DNA of 64,000 nucleotides from Latilactobacillus graminis DSM 20719 (GCF_001436415.1 NZ_AYZB01000005.1:62001-126000); one strand, 5' to 3'. Counted from the first letter of the stretch, positions 35,432 to 45,701 are shown. The notes: generated from the letters alone by a model not told the origin. A program made the numbers and translations.

Positions 35432-36571
35432 ATGGCTCTTGATGAGATAAAAGCACTACACCAGAAGCATACAGGCGTCTTAAGTATTCATAGTGAATTG
35501 CCTGTGAAAAATAGAACAGATTTAGGGAAAGCATATACACCGGGTGTTGCCGAGTTGAGTAACTTAATTCAACAAGATACATCGCTTGCCCGCCAATATA
35601 CGGTTAGTGGCAAGTTAATTGCAATTATTACAGATGGTTCCGCCGTCCTTGGCTTAGGTGATATTGGCCCCCAAGGTGGCTTACCAGTCGTTGAAGGGAA
35701 AGCGTTATTATATAAGGAATTAGCAGGCGTCAATGCGATTCCATTAGCATTGGATCAAACATCGGTTCCTGAATTCGTTCAAACGGTTAAGAATATCAGT
35801 AAAAGTTTTGCCGGTATTCATTTGGAAGATATCAAGGCACCTAGATGTTTTGAAATTGAGGATCAATTGAATCAGGTACTCGATATTCCAGTATATCACG
35901 ATGATCAAGAGGGAACAGCGATTGTTGTATTAGCAGGGCTAATTAACGCTGCTAAAGTTGTCGATAAATCATTGACTGATTTAAAGGTGGTTGTCAATGG
36001 GGCCGGTGCTTCAGGACTAGCAACAGCTAAGCTATTGGCTAGTGCAGGTCTTCGCAATATCACACTAGTCGATCAAAAAGGGGTAGTTCGCAATCAAAGT
36101 ACTAGCCTAAATGACTACCAATTAAAATTTGTTCAGTCAGTTAAACCAAACACAGATGCGCACACATTAGCAGAAGCATTGGTTGATCAAGATGTACTGA
36201 TTGGTTTATCAGTAGGGGAAATCGTAACTGAAGTAATGGTCAAATCAATGGCAACTGATCCCATTATTTTTGCATTAGCTAATCCAATTCCAGAAATTGA
36301 ACCAGCATTAGCACAAAAAGCGGGTGCAGCAGTAATTGCCACCGGTAGCTCAGCCTACCCCAATCAAGTGAATAATATTCTAGCATTCCCAGGCCTTTTT
36401 AGAGGCTTACTTGAAAACCATGTGACCCACTTTGAAACCAGCATGGAAGCTGAGATTGCAAAAGCATTAGCTAATATGATTAAAGCACCAGCTAATGAAA
36501 AAATAGTGCCGGGTGTTTTTGATGATGGTGTCGTTGAAACAATCGTTGAAGCAGTAAAGCAGTATAAATAA
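35432..36571 (+). CDS. citM: Malic-enzyme-type oxaloacetate decarboxylase CitM
   Basis: The 379-residue protein belongs to the NAD(P)-malic enzyme family: GKAYTPGVAELS (about 31-42), DGSAVLGLGDIGPQGGLPVVEGKA (about 68-91), DDQEGTAIVVLAGL and the dinucleotide site VVNGAGASGLATAKLL. In cit operons this soluble, biotin-independent form decarboxylates oxaloacetate to pyruvate. ATG 35432 is chosen because TTGGAGG lies 8 bases upstream; in-frame starts at 35417 and 35426 overlap or crowd it. True malic activity on malate remains an alternative. Confidence 0.87.
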   Translation: MALDEIKALHQKHTGVLSIHSELPVKNRTDLGKAYTPGVAELSNLIQQDTSLARQYTVSGKLIAIITDGSAVLGLGDIGPQGGLPVVEGKALLYKELAGVNAIPLALDQTSVPEFVQTVKNISKSFAGIHLEDIKAPRCFEIEDQLNQVLDIPVYHDDQEGTAIVVLAGLINAAKVVDKSLTDLKVVVNGAGASGLATAKLLASAGLRNITLVDQKGVVRNQSTSLNDYQLKFVQSVKPNTDAHTLAEALVDQDVLIGLSVGEIVTEVMVKSMATDPIIFALANPIPEIEPALAQKAGAAVIATGSSAYPNQVNNILAFPGLFRGLLENHVTHFETSMEAEIAKALANMIKAPANEKIVPGVFDDGVVETIVEAVKQYK

Positions 36572-36595
36572 TGATTCTAGAATGGAGTCTTTGAC

Positions 36596-37915
36596 ATGGA
36601 AGCAAAGAAAACTTTAAACAATCAGAATTTATTTCAAAAATTTATTGCATTACACATTGGTATTATTCCGATGCCACTCTATCTAATTTTAACACTTGGC
36701 TACATTCTATTAACCATGGAGAATCAAATGCCCGATGATATGTTAGGTGCTTTAGGCATTATGACGTTATTCTCATTTATTCTTGAAGAAGTTGGTAAGC
36801 ACATTCCGGTCTTGAAATCATTAGGTGGTAAAGTGTTGGTCGTTACCTTCCTACCGTCATATTTAGTTTATCAGAATTGGTTACCTAAAGGTACTGTTCG
36901 GGTTGTCACAAATTTTATGACACGTAATAATTTCTTGGCTTTTTTCATTGCTTTATTGATTGTTGGTAGTATCAGTGCGATGAACCGTAAGACCTTAATT
37001 AAGGCGAGTACCAGAATTATCGTGGTTCTATTGATCTGCGAACTTGTTGGTCCGATTTTAGGAATTGCCGTTGGAACGTTATTAGGTCTCTCTGCATGGA
37101 AGACTTACTTCTATGTTGTTGCACCAATTATGGCCGGCGGTGTTGGCGAAGGTGCTTTGCCATTGTCATTAGGTTATGCAGCCATTATTTCAATGACCCA
37201 ACCTAAGATTTTCGCGATGATTTTACCTTGTGTTATGCTGGGAAGTTTAGTAGCAGTTATCTTAGCTGGTATTTTGAAAAAAATCGGTGATGTGCATCCT
37301 GAATGGACTGGCAATGGCCGACTTGTTGAATCAGATGAAGCTGAATCAGGCCTTGATAATTTAACGCAAAAATCAAATGGTGCTGACATCGAAAAAATGT
37401 TGGTATCTGGTGTTTTAGCCGTTGCACTCTACTTATTAGGGGTTTGGGTCAATAGTGTGATTCATTTACCAGCACCAATTGTTTTATTAATTGTCGTGAT
37501 GGCTGCTAAAATGTTGGGCTGGATTCCAGCGAGCTTACAAGCTGGTGGGAGTTCATTATACAGCTTAACGGTTAAAGGAATCACACCGCCATTATTGTTT
37601 GGTGTTGGGGTGGCGATGACCCCTTGGAAATCATTGATTACAGTCTTTACGAATGTACCAATGTTGATCACAATTGTTGTCACAGTTACTGGAATTGTCG
37701 TTGCTGCATTCTTTAGTGCTAAATTCTTGGGAATGTACCCAGTTGATACAGCGATTGCGGTATCATGTTGTAGTGGCCAAGGTGGAACAGGCGCTTTGGC
37801 AATTTTAGCAGCGGGCGATCGTATGGTTTTAATGCCATTTGCACAAGTAGCTGTCCGTCTAGGTGGGGCTATCACAGTAACATTATCAATATTCTTGATG
37901 CGATTATTTGCATAA
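36596..37915 (+). CDS. citP: 2-hydroxycarboxylate (citrate/malate) transporter, CCS family
   Basis: The 439-residue polytopic protein (about 11 helices) belongs to the 2-hydroxycarboxylate transporter family, which includes CitP, MaeP and CitS. The two re-entrant GGxG motifs are visible as MAGGVGEGALPLSLGY (about 181-196) and CCSGQGGTGALAIL (about 390-403). CitP exchanges citrate for lactate and generates membrane potential. Substrate assignment rests on the operon; MaeP-like malate transport is the alternative. Confidence 0.87.
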   Translation: MEAKKTLNNQNLFQKFIALHIGIIPMPLYLILTLGYILLTMENQMPDDMLGALGIMTLFSFILEEVGKHIPVLKSLGGKVLVVTFLPSYLVYQNWLPKGTVRVVTNFMTRNNFLAFFIALLIVGSISAMNRKTLIKASTRIIVVLLICELVGPILGIAVGTLLGLSAWKTYFYVVAPIMAGGVGEGALPLSLGYAAIISMTQPKIFAMILPCVMLGSLVAVILAGILKKIGDVHPEWTGNGRLVESDEAESGLDNLTQKSNGADIEKMLVSGVLAVALYLLGVWVNSVIHLPAPIVLLIVVMAAKMLGWIPASLQAGGSSLYSLTVKGITPPLLFGVGVAMTPWKSLITVFTNVPMLITIVVTVTGIVVAAFFSAKFLGMYPVDTAIAVSCCSGQGGTGALAILAAGDRMVLMPFAQVAVRLGGAITVTLSIFLMRLFA

Positions 37916-37927
37916 AAGGAGCTTTTA

Positions 37928-38980
37928 ATGAATTACGCTCAACAACTTAAAAAACTAAATTTAAAAGAGACGCATTATTATAAACAATGGGCCGCGTTAC
38001 TTGCGCAAGAAGGAATTAAAGGTTCATCTCAAGTATCTGTTGATGTCGACGGCTGTTTCGGTATTTTTGAAGACCAACGACTGATTGCAACTGGCGCCTA
38101 TCAAAAAAATGTTTTAAAATATATTGCCGTTGATGCAAACTATCAAGATGGTAAGTTGTTTAACGACATTATTTCGGCGTTGATCAACGCCCTAAGCCAG
38201 CAAGGCATTTTTCATTTCTTTGTTTTTACCAAACCAATTTACCGGAAAAGCTTTGAATTTGTTGGTTTTAAGCTTTTGGCTGAAACTGCCTTAGCTGTCT
38301 TATTGGAAGCCGGGGATGTTTCTTTGCAACAATTTATTGCCCAGGTGCCGCGCTTAGAGAATCAATCTACGCGAATGATTAGTGCGATTGTAATGAATGC
38401 TAATCCATTTACGTTAGGTCATCGTTATTTGGTGACACAAGCTGCTCAAAAAAGTGATTTTGTCTATATTTTCGTTGTTAGTCAGGATGTGTCGCTATTT
38501 ACAACTGAAGAACGGTTTAAACTGGTTCAAAAAGGACTTGCAGATTTACCCAACGTTGTCGTCGTCCCAAGTAGTGAGTATATGGTTAGTTATGCAACGT
38601 TTCCTTCATATTTTCTGCCAGAGTCACAAGATGTCATAGAATATCAAACCGCTTTGGATGCCCAATTGTTTAAAAAAATTGCGACACAGTTAAATATTCG
38701 ACAACGTTTTTTAGGCGAAGAACCCTTCTCTAAAACAACGGCCCTTTACAACAAAGCGTTACAAGCTAATTTACCGCCAGAGGTCATTGTTGAAGTGCTC
38801 CCAAGACTGGAAACAGCGGAACAAGTCATTTCAGCAACACAAGTCAGAAAAGCCATTCAAAGTGGCGCCATTGAGACGATTCGTACGTTCGTCCCAGCAA
38901 CGACGTATCAATTCATTAAACAAAATCAGGCTACTTTACAAGTCAGAATTCAGAAAGGGATGCAAGTTGATGGAAATTAA
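37928..38980 (+). CDS. citC: [Citrate (pro-3S)-lyase] ligase
   Basis: The 350-residue enzyme acetylates the prosthetic thiol of citrate lyase to activate it. An N-terminal GNAT-like domain (about 1-130) is followed by a cytidylyltransferase-like domain with the nucleotide-binding motif NANPFTLGHRYL (about 157-168; TxGH type). The C-terminal SATQVRKAIQSG motif is also typical. The stop overlaps citD by 11 bases. Confidence 0.93.
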   Translation: MNYAQQLKKLNLKETHYYKQWAALLAQEGIKGSSQVSVDVDGCFGIFEDQRLIATGAYQKNVLKYIAVDANYQDGKLFNDIISALINALSQQGIFHFFVFTKPIYRKSFEFVGFKLLAETALAVLLEAGDVSLQQFIAQVPRLENQSTRMISAIVMNANPFTLGHRYLVTQAAQKSDFVYIFVVSQDVSLFTTEERFKLVQKGLADLPNVVVVPSSEYMVSYATFPSYFLPESQDVIEYQTALDAQLFKKIATQLNIRQRFLGEEPFSKTTALYNKALQANLPPEVIVEVLPRLETAEQVISATQVRKAIQSGAIETIRTFVPATTYQFIKQNQATLQVRIQKGMQVDGN

Positions 38981-39266
38981 ACATACAGCAATTGCAGGTA
39001 CACTAGAATCAAGTGATATTCAAATCATGCTTTCTAAAATTGAGGGGCCAACTGAAATTGAATTAGAAAGTGCGGTTGAAAAACAATTTGGGACACAAAT
39101 TCGAACATTAATGCGAACCATCTTAGAGCAGTACGGCATTACAAACGTTAAACTGAAAGCGGTCGATAAAGGCGCTTTAGATTGTACGATTAAAGCACGC
39201 TTGATCACAGCTATTCAACGGGCAATCGACAAACAAAATGATCCAGATTGGGAGGTACTAGGCTAA
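38970..39266 (+). CDS. citD: Citrate lyase acyl carrier protein (gamma subunit)
   Basis: The 98-residue carrier bears the 2'-(5''-triphosphoribosyl)-3'-dephospho-CoA group on Ser14 (AGTLESSDI, conserved SSD). The frame is open from 38787, but ATG 38970 (MEIKHTAIAG) is the family start, with RBS AAAGGGATG inside citC. Its TAA shares a base with the citE ATG. Confidence 0.93.
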   Translation: MEIKHTAIAGTLESSDIQIMLSKIEGPTEIELESAVEKQFGTQIRTLMRTILEQYGITNVKLKAVDKGALDCTIKARLITAIQRAIDKQNDPDWEVLG

Positions 39267-40168
39267 TGGAACGTTTACGACGGACGATGATGTTTGTACC
39301 AGGAAATAACCCGGGGATGTTGAAGGATGCGGGGATTTACGGGGCTGATTCAGTCATGTTCGATTTAGAAGACTCAGTCTCACTTGCTGAAAAAGACGCT
39401 GCTAGAATGCTAGTGATGCAAGCTTTGCAAACAGTTGATTATGGTGATACTGAGTTGGTTGTCAGAATTAATGATTTGGAAACGCCATTTGGCCGACCAG
39501 ACATCTTCGCAATGGTTAAAGCTGGTGTGGATGTTATTCGATTACCAAAGACTGAAACTGTTGATGATGTCTTGGAAACAGAAGCGGTGATTGCTGAAGC
39601 TGAAGCTTATTTTAATATACCGCATAAAACCACTAAGATGATGGCCGCCATTGAAAGTGCTGAAGGTGTTTTAAATGCACCAGCAATTGCGAAAGCTTCA
39701 GATCGATTAATTGGAATTGCGATTGGTGCTGAAGATTACGTTACTAATATGAAGACACGCCGTTATCCTGATGGCGCAGAATTATCATTTGCTCGTAATA
39801 TGATTTTACATGGTGCTAGAGCTGCTGGTATTGCCGCTTTTGATACTGTGTATTCAGATGTTGATAACGAAGCTGGCTTTAAACACGAGGTTGAATTAAT
39901 TCATGAACTTGGTTTTGACGGTAAATCAGTTATTAATCCACGCCAAATTCCGCTAGTTAATGCAATTTATGCACCAACTGAAAATGACGTTCAAAATGCA
40001 AAGGATGTTTTAAATGCGATTGAAGAAGCGCGGATTAAAGGTTCAGGGGTTATTGCCTTGAACGGTAAGATGGTTGATAAACCAGTAGTTGCTCGCGCAC
40101 AACGGACGATGATGTTGGCAGAAGCATCACACTTAGTTGATCAGGAGGGAAATTGGCATGCTGAATAA
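39266..40168 (+). CDS. citE: Citrate lyase beta subunit (citryl-CoA lyase)
   Basis: The 300-residue TIM-barrel protein cleaves the citryl thioester to oxaloacetate and acetyl-ACP. Motifs: [18 protein letters not shown] (4-21), [20 protein letters not shown] (Glu/Asp metal ligands, about 29-48), [18 protein letters not shown] and [12 protein letters not shown] 39266 follows GGGAGG (39250-39255). It overlaps citF by 11 bases. Confidence 0.95.
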   Translation: MERLRRTMMFVPGNNPGMLKDAGIYGADSVMFDLEDSVSLAEKDAARMLVMQALQTVDYGDTELVVRINDLETPFGRPDIFAMVKAGVDVIRLPKTETVDDVLETEAVIAEAEAYFNIPHKTTKMMAAIESAEGVLNAPAIAKASDRLIGIAIGAEDYVTNMKTRRYPDGAELSFARNMILHGARAAGIAAFDTVYSDVDNEAGFKHEVELIHELGFDGKSVINPRQIPLVNAIYAPTENDVQNAKDVLNAIEEARIKGSGVIALNGKMVDKPVVARAQRTMMLAEASHLVDQEGNWHAE

Positions 40169-41699
40169 TGTACAACGAGAATTACCAGATGATTTAATGA
40201 AGGAATTGCGTTATCAACCATTTAAAACTGTTGAAATCGGGCATCCCGAAATTCAACGGGCGGCACCTAAAGTAACCGTTGATCAAGGTCACGCCAAGTT
40301 AGTGTCGTCAATTGAAGCTGTTATTAAAAAAGTTGGTCTCAAAGATGGCATGACAATTTCATTCCATCACCATTTCCGTGAAGGGGATTACGTGTTTAAT
40401 GCGGTTATGCAAATCTTGATTGATCAAGGTTTTAAAGGCTTAACTTTAGCACCAAGTTCGCTTACAAATGTGATGAATAAAATGGTTGTTAAAGCAATCA
40501 AAGCAGGTGTTGTCACCCATATTACATCATCTGGAATGCGTGGCGAATTAGGGGATTTAGTATCGCATGGTGGTTTGGAAAATCCGGTTATTTTGCGTTC
40601 ACATGGTAACCGTGCACGGGCCATTGAAAGTGGTGATATCAAGATTGATGTTGCCTTCTTAGGGGTTCCCAATTCTGATGAAGTTGGTAACGCAAACGCG
40701 ATTAAAGGCAATGCTGTTTTTGGTTCATTAGGTTATGCTTTAATAGATGCACAGTATGCAGATAAGGTCGTTTTATTAACTGACACGCTTATGCCATATC
40801 CCAACACGCCTGCTAGTATCAAACAAACACAAGTTGATTATGTGGTGAAAGTGGATAAAGTGGGGGATCCGGAGAAAATTGGTTCAGGTGCAACCCGCTT
40901 TACCAAAGATCCTAAGGAATTAAAAATTGCTGAAATGGTAAATGCGGTCATCACACATTCTCCTTATTTCAAACAAGGCTTCTCATTCCAAACAGGTTCT
41001 GGTGGTGCTGCATTAGCTGTTACGCGTTATTTACGTGAGTCAATGTTGAAAAAATCAATTACAGCTTCATTTGCTTTAGGGGGGATTACCAAGCCTACTG
41101 TAGATTTATTAAATGAAGGCCTCGTCGGTAAAATTTTAGATGTTCAAGATTTTGATAAGGGGGCTGCTGATAGCATGGCGATTACCGAAAATCAACAAGA
41201 AATTGATGCTTCTTGGTATGCAGATCCTAACAACAAAGGGGCTGCGGTGAACCAACTAGATGTCTGCATCTTATCAGCGCTTGAAATCGATACGAAATTT
41301 AACGTTAATGTGATGACTGGCTCAGACGGTGTTTTACGTGGGGCAATCGGTGGCCATCAAGATGCTGCTAATGCCAAGTTAACGATTATTTCAGCCCCAA
41401 TTGTCAGAGGGAGAATTGCAACAGTTGTTGATGATGTGACAACGATTGTTACACCAGGGGATTCAATTGATGTTTTAGTGACAGAATTAGGGATTGCGAT
41501 TAATCCTAAACGTAAGGATTTGCTTAAATCGTTAGTTAATATTCCCGGTGTTCCAGTATTTACGATTGAACAACTCCGCCAAAAAGCGGCTAAAATTGTC
41601 GGCCAAGCGGCCCCATTAGCGTTCACAGATAAGCCAGTTGCTTTGATTGAATACCGTGATGGGACTTTAATGGATGTAGTTTACCAAGTAAAGGACTAG
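40158..41699 (+). CDS. citF: Citrate lyase alpha subunit (citrate:acetyl-ACP transferase)
   Basis: The 513-residue enzyme swaps acetate for citrate on the carrier. It shows the CoA-transferase-like organisation, with [18 protein letters not shown] (about 63-80), [17 protein letters not shown] and [18 protein letters not shown] 40158 follows AGGAGGGA (40143-40150) within the end of citE. Its length matches the family. Confidence 0.95.
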   Translation: MLNNVQRELPDDLMKELRYQPFKTVEIGHPEIQRAAPKVTVDQGHAKLVSSIEAVIKKVGLKDGMTISFHHHFREGDYVFNAVMQILIDQGFKGLTLAPSSLTNVMNKMVVKAIKAGVVTHITSSGMRGELGDLVSHGGLENPVILRSHGNRARAIESGDIKIDVAFLGVPNSDEVGNANAIKGNAVFGSLGYALIDAQYADKVVLLTDTLMPYPNTPASIKQTQVDYVVKVDKVGDPEKIGSGATRFTKDPKELKIAEMVNAVITHSPYFKQGFSFQTGSGGAALAVTRYLRESMLKKSITASFALGGITKPTVDLLNEGLVGKILDVQDFDKGAADSMAITENQQEIDASWYADPNNKGAAVNQLDVCILSALEIDTKFNVNVMTGSDGVLRGAIGGHQDAANAKLTIISAPIVRGRIATVVDDVTTIVTPGDSIDVLVTELGIAINPKRKDLLKSLVNIPGVPVFTIEQLRQKAAKIVGQAAPLAFTDKPVALIEYRDGTLMDVVYQVKD

Positions 41700-41703
41700 T
41701 GAA

Positions 41704-42249
41704 ATGCTTAATCTGTTTGCAACAGGAACGCCGCAAGACATTACTGCAGTGTTAAAGAATCGAGATCAGCGAGTTGAATTACAAAATCAGTTAATTGTTG
41801 ATGCCAGTCAAAACCAGAGCGTTGTCGTTTTAAAGCTCAATATCCCAGGCCCCATTAAGAACAATGCTGATTTAACACGCTTATTTTGGGCAGGGCTAGC
41901 GGCTTTTGAACAAAATATGGTTGTTTGTCGACAAATAGATTGGGCGAAACCAACTGGCCCTGAGACGTTTTTAATTGTAGAGGGCTTGCCCTTGGCTATT
42001 AAACAGCAAGCTGCCATGTTTGAAGATCAACATACTTTAGGTCGGTTATTTGATGTTGATGTTTTGATTTGGCAATCAGCGCTACAACAAGGGCAACCAA
42101 TCAGTCGAAAAGCATTAGGACAGCCAACCCGTCGCTGTTTATTATGTCAGCAAGCTGCTAAGGTTTGTGCTAGAAGTCGCCGTCATACAGTGGCGGAATT
42201 ACAAGCGGTGATTAACCAGCAATATCAATTATTTATGGAGACTAATTAG
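41704..42249 (+). CDS. citX: Apo-citrate lyase phosphoribosyl-dephospho-CoA transferase
   Basis: The 181-residue enzyme transfers the prosthetic precursor onto CitD Ser14. Family signatures: GPETFLIVEG (about 80), HTLGRLFDVDVL (about 111-122) and the Cys/Arg-rich RRCLLCQQAAKVCARSRRH (about 142-160). In some bacteria citX is fused to citG; here they are separate, with the ATG of citG directly after the stop. Confidence 0.92.
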   Translation: MLNLFATGTPQDITAVLKNRDQRVELQNQLIVDASQNQSVVVLKLNIPGPIKNNADLTRLFWAGLAAFEQNMVVCRQIDWAKPTGPETFLIVEGLPLAIKQQAAMFEDQHTLGRLFDVDVLIWQSALQQGQPISRKALGQPTRRCLLCQQAAKVCARSRRHTVAELQAVINQQYQLFMETN

Positions 42250-43095
42250 ATGAAAACATCCCAAGAAATCGCGCAACTTGCGCAACGCGCACTTTTATAT
42301 GAAGTAAGTTGTCATCCTAAACCAGGATTGGTGGATCCAATTGATCACAAGACACATACGGATATGGATTTCTTTACGTTCATTGATAGTAGCGTCGTGT
42401 TATTACCTTTTTTTGAACAATTTGTTCGTGTAGGGGAAGCATTTAATCAGGTGGATTTAACCGCCTTAATGGCTCAAATTCGGCCCTTAGGGATGCAGGC
42501 TGAAGAGGCGATGTACCAAGCGACTAAAGGGGTTAATACGCATAAAGGTGCGATTTTCTCACTGGGAATTTTATTGAGTGTAACGGGTTATTTGCAACAA
42601 AAAAGGACATTATCGGCAACAGCACTCAGTCAAACCGTTCGAAAGATGTTGGCTGGATTAGTTGAGAATGATTTCAAAACACTGCATCAAAAACAATTAG
42701 CACAACTCACTAATGGTGAAAAAATGTATCTTAAGTATGGTCTAGTTGGAATCCGTGGTGAAGCACAAGCTGGCTATCCAACCATTTTTGAAGTAGCCTA
42801 TCCTTATTTGCAAAAACAGACTGGTGATTGGAATGTCCGCTTATTGAATACATTGATGAAAATTATCAGTGTTTCGGAAGATTCCAACTTAGTAAAGCGA
42901 AGTGGTTGTTTGCAGACATTAAAAGATGTCCAGTCGCAAGCAGCAGCGATTGTTGCAGCTGGTGGTGTCGACACACCATTAGGTCAAGAAGGGTTATTGA
43001 AATTAGATCAAGAGGCGACGCAGGGATATTATAGTCTCGGGGGTAGTGCTGATTTACTAATTATTACGATTTATGTGACGTTGTTACTACAATAG
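42250..43095 (+). CDS. citG: Triphosphoribosyl-dephospho-CoA synthase
   Basis: The 281-residue enzyme makes the citrate lyase prosthetic-group precursor from ATP and dephospho-CoA. It carries EVSCHPKPGLVDPIDHKTHTDMD (about 18-40) and GVNTHKGAIFSLGIL (about 95-109), both diagnostic. It closes the operon before a terminator. Confidence 0.93.
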   Translation: MKTSQEIAQLAQRALLYEVSCHPKPGLVDPIDHKTHTDMDFFTFIDSSVVLLPFFEQFVRVGEAFNQVDLTALMAQIRPLGMQAEEAMYQATKGVNTHKGAIFSLGILLSVTGYLQQKRTLSATALSQTVRKMLAGLVENDFKTLHQKQLAQLTNGEKMYLKYGLVGIRGEAQAGYPTIFEVAYPYLQKQTGDWNVRLLNTLMKIISVSEDSNLVKRSGCLQTLKDVQSQAAAIVAAGGVDTPLGQEGLLKLDQEATQGYYSLGGSADLLIITIYVTLLLQ

Positions 43096-43100
43096 ATATT

Positions 43101-43147
43101 AAAAACAGCGAGTATCATCAGGCAACTGACGGTAGTCGCTGTTTTTT
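43101..43147 (+). terminator. Terminator after citG
   Basis: AAAACAGCGA (43102-43111) pairs with TCGCTGTTTT (43136-43145), then further Ts. The 110 bases from here to the next terminator hold no gene I can support. Confidence 0.82.
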
Positions 43148-43257
43148 GATTGTTGTTGTAAGATAGCACCGTGTTGACTTTCAAACGCAAGCTGGCCCCA
43201 AATTGGTGGTGCCAAAGTGATTATTAGAAATATGCACTGATTAATCGGTAAACAGCA

Positions 43258-43296
43258 TAAAAAAGAGAATCAACAAAAATGTCGGTCCTCTTTTTA
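43258..43296 (-). terminator. Terminator of the small membrane-protein gene
   Basis: Read on the minus strand, AAAAAGAG pairs with CTCTTTTT across a 20-base loop, with a T tract following. Confidence 0.6.
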
Positions 43297-43297
43297 A

Positions 43298-43615
43298 TCA
43301 TTGAGCTGTTTTGACTTTCGGTTCGCGTCCCAAAATGACTTGGGCGACGATTAAGACTACATAGGCGATTAAAACACCCCCCAGTAGACTGTTTGTTGTG
43401 GTTGCTTTAACCAACCAGTATTCTTGCCAACCATGGTTGTTAAAAACCCACCAAAATAATAGTCCACATAGCACGGTTAGGGTGTTTAAAATAGCGAAGA
43501 ACCAAAGATTACTGTTTTCCTTGTTCTTCAAATAGATGATTGAAAAGATTAAATTCCATACACCCCAACCAATTAATGCAAACGTCATGCCCCAATAAAT
43601 AATTGTCGCTGCCAT
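43298..43615 (-). CDS. Small membrane protein, function unknown
   Basis: The 105-residue protein has three likely membrane helices (about 8-28, 39-60, 79-98) and a short basic C-terminus (REPKVKTAQ). It has a good GGAGG RBS on the minus strand 8 bases from the ATG. I do not recognise the family. It sits between citG and ylxM, in the opposite orientation to both, and looks like an independent accessory gene. Confidence 0.7.
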   Translation of the reverse strand: MAATIIYWGMTFALIGWGVWNLIFSIIYLKNKENSNLWFFAILNTLTVLCGLLFWWVFNNHGWQEYWLVKATTTNSLLGGVLIAYVVLIVAQVILGREPKVKTAQ

Positions 43616-43746
43616 AATAAAACCTCCATAGAAAACTAATTTAGGTTATGAAAAAGCTTACAATTCTATTTTAGCATGATTTTTTGTTTATACCAGTGAA
43701 AAGATAATTAATGCACAAGCTTCTAGTTAAATCGTGTAATAAAACG

Positions 43747-43775
43747 TTGACTAACCCCGTTAAAATCGGTACCCT
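43747..43775 (+). promoter_or_regulatory. ylxM-ffh promoter (weak -10)
   Basis: TTGACT (43747-43752), 17 bases, TACCCT (43770-43775). The -35 is good and the -10 poor. Confidence 0.4.
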
Positions 43776-43810
43776 AATACTTAGGTCAAACTAAGTCTGG
43801 GAGGTGCCAA

Positions 43811-44152
43811 ATGGAACTCGCACAAAATGCACGAATGAATTCGCTGTTCGAATTTTATGGCGCACTTTTAACAGCAAAACAACATAGCTATATTTCATTA
43901 TATTATGGAGATGATTTTTCTCTCGGCGAAATTGCCGCTGAATATAATGTTAGTCGACAAGCAGTCTATGATAATATTCGTCGCACTGAAAAAATTCTCG
44001 AAGGATACGAAAAAAAACTGCACCTCTATCAGAATTACGAACAACGAAATGCCAGTGCAGATCGACTACAAAAATATGTTCAAAGCCACTATCCAGACGA
44101 TCGAGAACTAGCACGGTTGTTGGCTGACTTATTGAATTTAACCGAACAATAA
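43811..44152 (+). CDS. ylxM: YlxM family helix-turn-helix SRP accessory protein
   Basis: The 113-residue protein is sigma-70 region-4-like: [61 protein letters not shown] (about 7-67) with the HTH at about 37-58. YlxM genes almost always precede ffh; in streptococci YlxM modulates SRP GTPase activity. RBS GGGAGGTG. It ends 22 bases before ffh. Confidence 0.9.
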   Translation: MELAQNARMNSLFEFYGALLTAKQHSYISLYYGDDFSLGEIAAEYNVSRQAVYDNIRRTEKILEGYEKKLHLYQNYEQRNASADRLQKYVQSHYPDDRELARLLADLLNLTEQ

Positions 44153-44174
44153 TTAATTTAAAGGACTGATAAAT

Positions 44175-45611
44175 ATGGCATTTGAAGGGCTAACAGAACG
44201 ATTACAGGGCGCATTGAGTAAGCTTCGGCGTAAAGGGAAGATTACTGAAACCGACGTCAACCAAGCGATGCGTGAGATTCGGCTCGCATTATTAGAAGCC
44301 GATGTTAACTTTAAAGTGGTTAAAGACTTTATTAAAGTGGTTAAAGAACGCGCGATCGGAACCGAAGTCCTCGATAGCTTATCACCGGCACAACAAATTG
44401 TTAAAATTGTGGATGAAGAATTAACCAAGATGATGGGTGAAACGGCTGTACCGTTGAACAAATCACCACATATTCCAACAATCGTTATGATGGTTGGGTT
44501 ACAAGGGGCCGGGAAAACAACGACGGCTGGGAAGTTAGCAAAATATTTAATTCAAAACGAAAAGGCCCGTCCATTAATGATTGCGGCTGATGTTTATCGG
44601 CCAGCTGCGATTGAACAATTAAAGACAGTTGGTCAGCAAGTTGAGGCACAAGTCTTTGAAATGGGAACGGATGTCAACCCAGTTGAAATCGTTCGCCAAG
44701 GGTTAGCGCAAGCGGCCTTACAAAAGAACGATTATGTCTTAATTGATACGGCTGGTCGTTTACAAATTGATGAAGCCCTGATGCAAGAATTGGCGGATAT
44801 TAATGAGCTAGCCCATCCAAATGAAATCCTCTTAACGGTCGATGCCATGACTGGGCAAGCCGCTGTCGATGTTGCTGAAGGTTTTAACAGTCGTTTAGAT
44901 GTCACCGGGGTCGTCCTAACCAAGTTAGATGGCGATACCCGTGGTGGGGCAGCCCTCTCAATTCGTGCTGTGACAGGCAAGCCAATTAAATTCACTGGTC
45001 AAGGGGAAAAACTCGATCAACTTGACATCTTCTATCCAGACCGCATGAGTAGTCGTATTTTAGGAATGGGTGACATGTTGAGCTTGATCGAAAAAGCCCA
45101 ACAAGATTATGACGAACAAAAGGCAGCTGATATGGCTGAGAAAATCAAGGAAAACAGCTTTGATTTTAACGACTTTTTGGACCAAATGGATCAATTACAG
45201 AACATGGGACCATTAGAAGATATTATGAAGATGATTCCAGGCATGGCCAATAACCCGCAACTTAAGAACATCAAGATGGATCCGAAAGACATGGCACATA
45301 TGAAGGCCATTGTCCAATCAATGACGCCACAAGAACGGGAAAATCCTGACTTGTTGAACCCTAGTCGCCGGCGTCGCTTAGCTGCTGGTGCCGGTCGTCC
45401 CATTGTGGAAGTTAATCGCATGATTAAACAGTTTAATCAATCAAAAAAGATGATGAATCAAATGTCCAAAGGGAATTTTAATGGGATGGAAGGTTTAATG
45501 GGGAATGGCATTAAAGGCAAAATGGGTAAGATGGCAATGAACTCAATGGTTAAAAAGCAAAAGAAAAATAAGAAAAAACGCCTCAAGAATGCCCGTCGGT
45601 TTAAATCTTAA
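44175..45611 (+). CDS. ffh: Signal recognition particle protein Ffh
   Basis: The 478-residue GTPase targets nascent membrane proteins. The NG domain has G1 GLQGAGKTTTAGKLA (about 106), DTAGR, and TKLDGDTRGGA. The C-terminal M domain is Met-rich (MIKQFNQSKKMMNQMSKGNF) and ends in a strongly basic tail (VKKQKKNKKKRLKNARRFKS). It partners with FtsY encoded about 11 kb upstream. Confidence 0.96.
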   Translation: MAFEGLTERLQGALSKLRRKGKITETDVNQAMREIRLALLEADVNFKVVKDFIKVVKERAIGTEVLDSLSPAQQIVKIVDEELTKMMGETAVPLNKSPHIPTIVMMVGLQGAGKTTTAGKLAKYLIQNEKARPLMIAADVYRPAAIEQLKTVGQQVEAQVFEMGTDVNPVEIVRQGLAQAALQKNDYVLIDTAGRLQIDEALMQELADINELAHPNEILLTVDAMTGQAAVDVAEGFNSRLDVTGVVLTKLDGDTRGGAALSIRAVTGKPIKFTGQGEKLDQLDIFYPDRMSSRILGMGDMLSLIEKAQQDYDEQKAADMAEKIKENSFDFNDFLDQMDQLQNMGPLEDIMKMIPGMANNPQLKNIKMDPKDMAHMKAIVQSMTPQERENPDLLNPSRRRRLAAGAGRPIVEVNRMIKQFNQSKKMMNQMSKGNFNGMEGLMGNGIKGKMGKMAMNSMVKKQKKNKKKRLKNARRFKS

Positions 45612-45637
45612 AAAATTGTCCTGTAAAGAAAAAACAC

Positions 45638-45666
45638 TTTACACGGCGTTTGAAATTTGGTATATT
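45638..45666 (+). promoter_or_regulatory. rpsP operon promoter
   Basis: TTTACA (45638-45643), 17 bases, TATATT (45661-45666). TGTAAAG at 45622-45628 is complementary to CTTTACA at 45637-45643, forming a small palindrome over the -35. Confidence 0.75.
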
Positions 45667-45701
45667 ATGTCATGTTAAAGAATTAATAGGAGGTGGCATT
45701 A

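Noticed and set aside
37462-37875. 137-codon minus-strand frame over citP
   Set aside because: Antisense shadow of a membrane-protein gene; no start signal.
38787-38969. Upstream extension of the citD frame
   Set aside because: It lies inside citC in another frame. The family N-terminus (MEIKHTAIAG) starts at 38970 with an RBS.
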